From the NCBI GenBank assembly GCA_030431695.1, contig JAUIIU010000007.1:1-64000 (forward strand): DNA of 64,000 nucleotides, given 5' to 3'. Position 1 is the stretch's first letter; each line of letters starts with the position of its first letter. The stretch comes from Bacteroidia bacterium. Lineage in GTDB: Bacteria; Bacteroidota; Bacteroidia; Flavobacteriales; Flavobacteriaceae. The translations under genes were made by a program, and so were the position numbers. Below are positions 56,780 to 64,000 of this stretch, piece by piece. Below the pieces are notes generated by a model, which saw nothing but the letters and a program-made list of their open reading frames with translations, made no database searches and had not been told where the DNA came from.

Positions 56780-59182
56780 CTATTTTTTGTACAAAAGTTC
56801 GACACTCTTCCCGGTTGATCTTACAATATAAATCCCGGATTCTGTATCTTCCGTGATCTCTGTGTTTTCTGAATCGGATGACAGTTGTGAGTCTTCGGAC
56901 AGCGGTAATCGAAGCTCAATAAGCCAATCTTTTTTTAACTGAGTGACCTTTATTTGCTGCGCACTGCTTCCTTCGGAAAAGTACACGGAAACCTCGTTAT
57001 CTGCAATAGCTACATTTTTGAGAGATGCTTCCCCCCATGTTGAAGGCATCCGTGGTTCAATGGTTATTTTCTTTTCAGCTGCATCAGGGCGAATCCCGAA
57101 AAACTGCTCCACTACTGGCACGGCATAGCCGTAGATATTCCAGGCCTGGGTCATCATTCCATAGTCCGGGGATACCTCATACAAGCTACCCGGAAGCGCA
57201 TACCCGAACGAACGTGTCATCCGTTTCAGGTAATTTAGGGCCTTGTCTGGTCTTCCGTAGTTGTTTTCAGCAACGATCTGAACCCCGGTTGGAAGGGTCA
57301 TCACCGCTCCCGTATACGAAAAAATCTTACTTCCCTTGAAGGAACCATCATCCGATCCCGCCGATTCATCTCTGTCGATCCCGGTTACGAACATCCCGAA
57401 GGGATTGACATATCTTTCTGCCGTTTCCAGGGCGATAAGTGCCTGGTCTTCTGTTGCCAGGCCAACCTCCATAGGGGTATTGACCACCCAATTGTGATGT
57501 AGTACAAAAGGCCTCGGATTAGGGGAGGGATTGTTTTTTATGGTTTCCCGTGTCTGCTTCAATTCTTCCACGGCCCAGGGTTTGTCGAGCGTATCTGCCC
57601 GCACGATGGCGTCTTCGATAAGGTGAAGGGCTTGTTCGTCCGTACCGATGAAGTCGGCATAAGAGCCGAATTCAGCACTCCAGAACTTCTCGTTTATTCG
57701 TTTCTGAAGTTGTTCCGATTTTTCAAAATATTGCTGGGCAAGCGAATAGTCGCCCAGTGCATCGGCAATAAAAGACGCATCCCTGAACGCTTTCTGGGTG
57801 TAGGCAGCCACGTCTATCATCTCGCTGTCCAGGCCGTGGATCTCCATCATTCCGAAGCCATCCGGGAACATATTCCCATCGGCGTCCTTTTCGGTCATCA
57901 GCCAGTTCAATCCTTTTTTTACGGTAGGAAAGTATTTCCGAAGGAATTCCTTATCACCATTCCATTGGTAGATCTTCCGGATCAGGGTAGCGAATTGTGG
58001 GGTCTCGTTGATATTCCCAGGATTAAAAACAGCGCCATTTGTGCTCATTTCATGAATGATCCGCCCGTTCCCATTCACCGCTTCAGAAACGCTGTCCAGT
58101 AATTTTATGGTGTTGTAAACCGCTTCTCTTTGTCCGATCGCCATATAGCCCTGTAAGGCGTATTCACTATCTACACCAAACCACCATGGATAATCGGGGA
58201 TACCGGCACCGATACCAGTACCGATCTCCGGAACGCTTCGCACCAGCCAGTCGCAGTTGTATTTTACCCATTCGAAGGCCTGCTCGATTTCTTTATCGGG
58301 TACGGTAAGTTTACTCTGAAAAGCCAGTTTTTTGTATCGTTCTTTCTTTTGCTGAAGCATCCCGACAGAATTCTCCTTTATAGCCCGGTAGGTTTTGTTG
58401 AGGTTTACTTCGGAAGTATACGAACCCGCGATATAGAAATGTATCTGGCTGGTTTCATTTGCTCCCAGCTCAAGTTGATAATTGAGGAAACCGCCCTGTC
58501 CTTTTCCCTTGTATTTCGAAGCCATGAATCCTTCGGAAGACACTTCAAGGTCGGAGCCGAACCTGACGAACCAGGGATTCCCTGCATCTTTGAAGGTCAT
58601 ACTTCCTTCGATCGTGTTAAATGTCCCCGAATCGGCCTCGTCTATCATATTGGTCCGCTCACCCAGCCAGGTAGGCCTGAGGTCGGCATACCCCCGAAAC
58701 CCCAGGTTTAATTTCTTTGCAATGGATTCGGTATTCGTGAAGGTGAATTGTACAACTATCCCTTCAATACCATCAGGGACGAATTGAGTTCGTTTGGCAG
58801 TTAATCCCAGGGATGACAATTCGAACTCATGTCGATTGGCATACGGAAAGTTCCTGAACTCACTTGCCTGGTTTAATGAAATTACGGTATCATCGACCCC
58901 GATCTCCAATTCGAAACCGTCCATCAGCTTTATGGGGTGATCCCAAATACCGCTCATCTCGCCGGTGATATGCCATCCCAGTTCGGTAAAGGATCCGTCC
59001 TGGTTGCCTACCATATAGACCCTGTCTCCGGCTGTGACATAAGGTGAGTCCAGGTATTCTGCTTTTCCCGTTAACGACGGGCTGTCTTCCAGGATCTCCT
59101 CAAACGACGATCCTTCTAACTGTTTACTACAGCCAGAAAAGAGCAGGAGGATCGAACCGGAAAGGAAGAGGAAATTTCGCAT
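56780..59182 (-). CDS. Lipoprotein six-hairpin (alpha/alpha)6 glycosidase, glycogen-debranching/GH15-like
   Basis: Lipobox LLLFSGCSK; IPDYPWWFGVDSEYALQGYMAIGQREAVYNTIKLL; MFPDGFGMMEIHGLDSEMIDVAAYTQKAF. Confidence 0.75.
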   Translation of the reverse strand: MRNFLFLSGSILLLFSGCSKQLEGSSFEEILEDSPSLTGKAEYLDSPYVTAGDRVYMVGNQDGSFTELGWHITGEMSGIWDHPIKLMDGFELEIGVDDTVISLNQASEFRNFPYANRHEFELSSLGLTAKRTQFVPDGIEGIVVQFTFTNTESIAKKLNLGFRGYADLRPTWLGERTNMIDEADSGTFNTIEGSMTFKDAGNPWFVRFGSDLEVSSEGFMASKYKGKGQGGFLNYQLELGANETSQIHFYIAGSYTSEVNLNKTYRAIKENSVGMLQQKKERYKKLAFQSKLTVPDKEIEQAFEWVKYNCDWLVRSVPEIGTGIGAGIPDYPWWFGVDSEYALQGYMAIGQREAVYNTIKLLDSVSEAVNGNGRIIHEMSTNGAVFNPGNINETPQFATLIRKIYQWNGDKEFLRKYFPTVKKGLNWLMTEKDADGNMFPDGFGMMEIHGLDSEMIDVAAYTQKAFRDASFIADALGDYSLAQQYFEKSEQLQKRINEKFWSAEFGSYADFIGTDEQALHLIEDAIVRADTLDKPWAVEELKQTRETIKNNPSPNPRPFVLHHNWVVNTPMEVGLATEDQALIALETAERYVNPFGMFVTGIDRDESAGSDDGSFKGSKIFSYTGAVMTLPTGVQIVAENNYGRPDKALNYLKRMTRSFGYALPGSLYEVSPDYGMMTQAWNIYGYAVPVVEQFFGIRPDAAEKKITIEPRMPSTWGEASLKNVAIADNEVSVYFSEGSSAQQIKVTQLKKDWLIELRLPLSEDSQLSSDSENTEITEDTESGIYIVRSTGKSVELLYKK

Positions 59183-59195
59183 AGGGTAGAAGTGG

Positions 59196-59648
59196 TTATT
59201 CCAGGCTCATATTGCCCTGGGTGTATTTCAGGTTGTACTTCAGGTAGTTGATGCGCCAACCCAGTGATGTATAAGTTAGTTTTATGTTGTAAGTGCCCAC
59301 GAATTCCCTGGTGGTTCCATTCTTTGCCTTTTCCCTGAAATGGGTTGCTGTAGCATATGCAAAGACTTCTGCGGTAGATTCATTCACGATCCTGACCAAA
59401 TAATTACCGGCGAGATGATTCACGGCATCGAGTTCCCTGAATCCTTCTTCCCAGTTATCACAAATTTGAAAGGCAGTTACTTCGGAAGCCATTCCACCAA
59501 GGGAGGTCATATCCAGGAATACCTGATCTGTGAACACTTCGGATCTCAAGCCCGGCCAGTTCTGTTCATCTGTATAAATAAAAAGCCTGTTGATCGTTTC
59601 CGTGATCTGTTCTCGTTCGGTCATGCTGAAAATTTCAAACTCAAACAT
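59196..59648 (-). CDS. SnoaL/NTF2-like domain protein
   Basis: ETINRLFIYTDEQNWPGLRSEVFTDQVFLDMTSLGG...HLAGNYLVRI...WRINYLKYNLKY. Confidence 0.75.
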   Translation of the reverse strand: MFEFEIFSMTEREQITETINRLFIYTDEQNWPGLRSEVFTDQVFLDMTSLGGMASEVTAFQICDNWEEGFRELDAVNHLAGNYLVRIVNESTAEVFAYATATHFREKAKNGTTREFVGTYNIKLTYTSLGWRINYLKYNLKYTQGNMSLE

Positions 59649-59693
59649 TAAAGATAACTACTTTGGATCACTTCTGAAAAACAATAGATCATC

Positions 59694-59721
59694 AAAAAGG
59701 CGGCCCGAAGACCGCCTTTTT
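59694..59721. terminator. Bidirectional-type hairpin terminator downstream of 59733-61025
   Basis: AAAAAGGCGG-cccgaaga-CCGCCTTTTT. Confidence 0.85.
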
Positions 59722-59732
59722 GAAACACTATG

Positions 59733-61025
59733 TTATTTCCTGGAGTACTTTTCCATATAGCGCCGCCATAGCTCGGTCTGATGCGTTTCCAGTGAGACTT
59801 CCCTACCATCGATAAAGGCATGTGTCAACACATTGGTTCGCATGTCCAACGCGTCCCCTTCGCTAATGAAAAGCGTAGCACTTTTTCCTGTTTCGAGGGT
59901 TCCGTGAGTACTGTCAATATCCAGGATCCTCGCGGTATTACCGGTAATTAACTGCAAAGCCGTTTCCTTGTCCATACCCTGTCCAACCAACTGACCCGCA
60001 TAAAAGGGAAGGTTCCTGGTTTGGAAATTGGACATACTGGCATTCTGGAGTCCAACAAGTAGTCCGCCATCAACAAGCATCTTCGGCATTTTGTATGGAA
60101 GATCATAATCGTCGTCATCCCGAAATGGCACAGAATGAGTCTGTCGAACCAGCACCGGAACATTGTTCTGCTTCAGGAAGGGAATGATCTTGTACGCTTC
60201 GTATCCACCTACAATGACCACGTCTGTTACCCCGACACTCCTGGAAAACGTAACGGCATCGATCATCTCTTTCTCGCCTTCGGCGTAGATATAAAGTTTC
60301 TTACTCCCGTTGTACAACCCCTGCATGGCCTTAAACCCTTCATTGTTTGGCTGGCCGCTGCCATTTCCATATGCTTTGGCATTCGTAAAGTATTCACGGA
60401 TTTCACCCAGAAGTTTCGGATAGTCTTTGTTGGGCTTCCATCCCCTTGGCTCACCCAGCCACCAGCGACCGCGTGAGAAGCTGTTTGGCCAGTTCATATG
60501 AATACCGTCGTCCACCTTAATTGCGGCATCTTCCCAATTCCAGGCGTCGAATTGGACAATGGATGAAGTCCCTGAAATTCGTCCACCCTGTGGGGTAGCC
60601 TGCCCGATCAGTACGCCGTTAGGCCGCATACTTTCCACCACGCGGCTTTCGGCATTATAGGCGATCAGTGATCTGATGTTCGGAATAAAATCACCGATCT
60701 CATCCTGGTCGTTACTGGCGCGAACTGCGTTCACTTCAATAAGTCCGAGCGATTTTGCCGGTGCTATGAAGCCGGGGTAAACGTGCTTTCCACTGGCATT
60801 GATCACCCTTCCCTTGGTTGCAGTTCCCGAATTGCCGATTGCGGTTATTTTTCCATCTTCGAATACGATAACACTATTCTCAATCACATCACCGTTTCCG
60901 ATATGTGCCGTCGCGCCACTGATTGTAATTGCCCCGGATTGTTCAGGTGCGGGTGTCTGTTGTGCGAATGCCTGTAATCCAACACTCACAATAAAGGCTA
61001 CTAGTATATTTTTCATTGTCTTCAT
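59733..61025 (-). CDS. Exported amidohydrolase-like protein lacking the canonical HxH motif
   Basis: GKHVYPGFIAPAKSLGLIEVNAVRAS; C-terminal ILDIDSTHGTLETGKSATLFISEG; signal peptide. Confidence 0.85.
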   Translation of the reverse strand: MKTMKNILVAFIVSVGLQAFAQQTPAPEQSGAITISGATAHIGNGDVIENSVIVFEDGKITAIGNSGTATKGRVINASGKHVYPGFIAPAKSLGLIEVNAVRASNDQDEIGDFIPNIRSLIAYNAESRVVESMRPNGVLIGQATPQGGRISGTSSIVQFDAWNWEDAAIKVDDGIHMNWPNSFSRGRWWLGEPRGWKPNKDYPKLLGEIREYFTNAKAYGNGSGQPNNEGFKAMQGLYNGSKKLYIYAEGEKEMIDAVTFSRSVGVTDVVIVGGYEAYKIIPFLKQNNVPVLVRQTHSVPFRDDDDYDLPYKMPKMLVDGGLLVGLQNASMSNFQTRNLPFYAGQLVGQGMDKETALQLITGNTARILDIDSTHGTLETGKSATLFISEGDALDMRTNVLTHAFIDGREVSLETHQTELWRRYMEKYSRK

Positions 61026-61032
61026 GGTTGAA

Positions 61033-63993
61033 TTAGTTTAAGGTGTCACAATGGAAATGAATCTTATCTTTTCCTCTCGGGGGCCTGGTTTTGGCTCCGC
61101 CGTTCTTTTCGGTTAGCATCATATTGATGAGTTTGGTACGCTCGGCCTGTATGGCTTGTCGCTTTGCTTTGTCCTGTTCCAGGTCAAAGTAGACCGTTCC
61201 GTCGATGATGGTTTTTTCGGCTTTCGCATAGACCGACAGCGGATGATCGCTCCACAAGACCAGGTCGGCGTCCTTACCTTCCTTGATACTACCGGTACGA
61301 TCGTCTATATGCAACAGCTTAGCCGGGTTGATGGTGACCATTTTCCAGGCTTCTTCCTCAGTCATTCCTCCATATTTCACTCCTTTGGCGGCTTCCTGGT
61401 TCAAACGACGAGACATTTCACCGTCATCGCTGTTGATCGCTACGGTAACGCCCTGGCTTGCCATTATCGCTGCGTTGTACGGTATGGCATCGTTCACTTC
61501 GTATTTATAGGCCCACCAGTCACTGAAGGTAGAACCTCCCACACCGTGAGCGGCCATTTTATCGGCTAATTTATATCCCTCAAGTATGTGTGTGAATGTA
61601 TTGATCCGGAAGTTAAAGCGCTCTGCTACCTTCATCAGCATATTGATCTCACTCTGAACATAAGAGTGACAACTGATAAATCGGTCACCGTTCAGGATCT
61701 CGACAAGGACTTCCATCTCTTCGTCGTGGCGATAAGGTTTGCCGCTATTCTTCGCCGCTTCGTATTCTAGAGCTCGGCTGAAGTAATTCACGTAAAGCTG
61801 TTCCACACCCATACGAGTTTGGGGGAACCTGCTGTAGCTCTCCCAGTTAGATTGCTTTACGTTCTCACCCAAAGCGAATTTGATGAACTTCGGACTATTA
61901 TCATAAAGCAGTTCATCGGCATCTTCACCCCATTTCAGTTTGAGGATGGCCGAACGTCCCCCAATTGGGTTGGCCGATCCGTGAAGGATCTGGATGGAGG
62001 TAACCCCACCCGCCAGGTTCCTGTATATGCTGATATCTTCCGGGTTCACAACATCTTCGATGGAGACTTCAGCAGAAGAATTATGACCCGCTTCGTTGAT
62101 GGAAAGTGCAGCGATGTGAGAGTGTTCATCGATCACCCCGGCGGTAAGGTGTTTTCCGGAAGCATCGATCACCACAGCGCCTGAAGCACTCAGGTTCTTA
62201 CCGATCTTGTCGATCTTTCCGTTCTTTACAAGCACGTCGGTATTGCTCAAAACACCAGAATTCTCACTCGTCCAAACCGTAGCATTCCTGAAGAGCATAT
62301 TCTGTGCTTTCGGTTTTGTACTGAAACCATAGCCCACATTTGGGTAGGTGATTGGAACAATTTCGGGCGCGGCCTTGTCTTCTTTCTTTTTGTCTTCTTC
62401 TGAAGCGTCCATTTCCCCGGTACGGCTTGCCGTAAAGCGTGTCTCAACTCCTGACGGTAATACCATTTTACCCGCAAATGTGGTTCCTTCCGAAGGAATC
62501 AAAGCCCTGGATCGGTAAGATTCACCACTTTCATCATCCTTAAAGGAAAGTATGAGCCAGTCTGCTTCGTACTCCAGTTTGGAGGTAAACTTCTTCTCCC
62601 CGAGTTTGACTTCTGCCTTGGGTTTAGAAACCTCACCTGAAAGTTTCAGCTCATAACTCTTACCACTGGCATTGAGGTTGTAAGTACCTCGAATATCCTT
62701 TTGATTCATGTCATTGATCACATGCTTGCGTCCCTGTACCCAGTTTTCGTAAATGGTGGTTTCCTTATCGAAAATTGCACCGGATGTGACCAGGAAGTTT
62801 GCGTATTTACCGGCCTCCAGGGTTCCGAGTACATCACTCTTACCCAGCAGAGCTGCTGGCACGGTGGTAAGCGATTCGAGCGCTTTAGACTCATCATACC
62901 CGTATTCGAATGCTTTCGAAAGTTTCCCGCTAAATGCGGAAGGTGATTTCAGATCGTGGGTGGTTAGTGCAAAGGTAACTCCGTTATCAGCAAGAGCCTT
63001 GAGGTTACCGGGTGCCTGGTTCCAGTTACGCATGTCTTCCAGGGAGAGATATTTAGTTGCAAAGGGATCACTCACATCGTAGGCGTCCGGGAAGTTGATC
63101 GGTATGATATATCTCGCGTTGGACGCTTTGATCTCGGCTATGGATTCATATTCGTCACCTCCGCCCACAATAATAAAGTTGAGGTTGAACTGATCACTGA
63201 TCTTATCGGCGCGAAGATCATTTCCTTTGTCTCCTGCCTCGATGATCGCAGGCAGGCCTTTATTGGCTATAAGCGCTTCCAGGGACCTGTCGCGGGTCGA
63301 GGCAAGGCCTTTTTCGTACCAATCCATGTCGTAGTGTAATTGTCGCAGCAATGCAAGGGAACCCATCAGCGACGTAGGATAGGATTGTCTGGAGGCAACG
63401 CTCTTACTGAACGAGAAGAACTGAGCCGCCGAATCATCGAGTATTCGAGTGGACGCATCGTCTTCATCGTTTAAGGTTACCAGAACACCGGTACCCCTCG
63501 CTATTCCGTCCATGATATGTGTTCCCAATACTCCGAAACCAGCCTTACGGAATTCTTCGGCCTTTTTCTTGTCGTACTTGAATTTTGAGATCGCCCGGTT
63601 CTCCGGCATGATGTGATCGTTCCAGTAGAATCCTTCACGAGAGGCTTCGTATTGAGGCGAACGCCCGCGTCCTTCAGCTCGCTTAGGCTTTTCCACCCCG
63701 AAGTCGGTATAGATATCGATAAAAGACGGGTAGATATGTTTGCCATTCAGATCGATAACCACTGTATTTTTCGGGATGTTTACAGATCTGCCGGAAGCGA
63801 CTACTTTTCCTTCCCTGATCAGTAATGTTCCATTCTCAACAACCTGGGCAGGCCCGACGTGGATAGTGGCATTCGTAAATGCGGTGTAGTTGGTATTCTT
63901 TTCTTTAACACCATCGTTCTTAGGATAGTATTCCTGCGCATAGGTGATGGTTAAAGTGAAGAACACCATTAGGAGTAAATAGTGTTTTTTCAT
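61033..63993 (-). CDS. Exported double-module amidohydrolase family protein
   Basis: N-terminal module GKHIYPSFIDIYTDFG...LGTLEAGKYANFLVTSG; C-terminal module GKHLTAGVIDEHSHIAAL...INSDDGEMSRR...GSIKEGKDADLVLWSDHPL. Confidence 0.9.
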   Translation of the reverse strand: MKKHYLLLMVFFTLTITYAQEYYPKNDGVKEKNTNYTAFTNATIHVGPAQVVENGTLLIREGKVVASGRSVNIPKNTVVIDLNGKHIYPSFIDIYTDFGVEKPKRAEGRGRSPQYEASREGFYWNDHIMPENRAISKFKYDKKKAEEFRKAGFGVLGTHIMDGIARGTGVLVTLNDEDDASTRILDDSAAQFFSFSKSVASRQSYPTSLMGSLALLRQLHYDMDWYEKGLASTRDRSLEALIANKGLPAIIEAGDKGNDLRADKISDQFNLNFIIVGGGDEYESIAEIKASNARYIIPINFPDAYDVSDPFATKYLSLEDMRNWNQAPGNLKALADNGVTFALTTHDLKSPSAFSGKLSKAFEYGYDESKALESLTTVPAALLGKSDVLGTLEAGKYANFLVTSGAIFDKETTIYENWVQGRKHVINDMNQKDIRGTYNLNASGKSYELKLSGEVSKPKAEVKLGEKKFTSKLEYEADWLILSFKDDESGESYRSRALIPSEGTTFAGKMVLPSGVETRFTASRTGEMDASEEDKKKEDKAAPEIVPITYPNVGYGFSTKPKAQNMLFRNATVWTSENSGVLSNTDVLVKNGKIDKIGKNLSASGAVVIDASGKHLTAGVIDEHSHIAALSINEAGHNSSAEVSIEDVVNPEDISIYRNLAGGVTSIQILHGSANPIGGRSAILKLKWGEDADELLYDNSPKFIKFALGENVKQSNWESYSRFPQTRMGVEQLYVNYFSRALEYEAAKNSGKPYRHDEEMEVLVEILNGDRFISCHSYVQSEINMLMKVAERFNFRINTFTHILEGYKLADKMAAHGVGGSTFSDWWAYKYEVNDAIPYNAAIMASQGVTVAINSDDGEMSRRLNQEAAKGVKYGGMTEEEAWKMVTINPAKLLHIDDRTGSIKEGKDADLVLWSDHPLSVYAKAEKTIIDGTVYFDLEQDKAKRQAIQAERTKLINMMLTEKNGGAKTRPPRGKDKIHFHCDTLN

Positions 63994-64000
63994 CTTGGTT

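Overview
64 kb window from a member of the Bacteroidetes, most likely Flavobacteriaceae (T9SS sorting domains, TAnnTTTG promoter motifs, DUF5606, OstA-like and DUF349 proteins, relA-fur-purA order). The window is almost entirely chromosomal core: lysA, sucC, uvrB, ctaA, cca, dapD, ruvX, def, mazG, aroE, purA, fur, relA/spoT. It also has a lipooligosaccharide-type glycan cluster (about 25.8-33.7 kb), T9SS cargo proteins, exported glycoside hydrolases and a run of amidohydrolase-like proteins. I found no tRNA, rRNA, CRISPR array, prophage or intact transposon. The most interesting signals are non-coding. (1) Three intergenic loci share a two-part repeat: an in-phase 8-bp array (TT[A/G]GATTN) followed by a 7-bp array, always in the same order and orientation. 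(2) The octamer TTCCGAAG/CTTCGGAA occurs about 44 times by manual scan, where about 2 are expected by chance. (3) Three back-to-back perfect inverted repeats lie upstream of the Hsp20 gene. (4) Six of eight convergent gene pairs have stop codons that overlap or lie within 3 nt. All product calls come from reading the translated ORFs; no database search was run.
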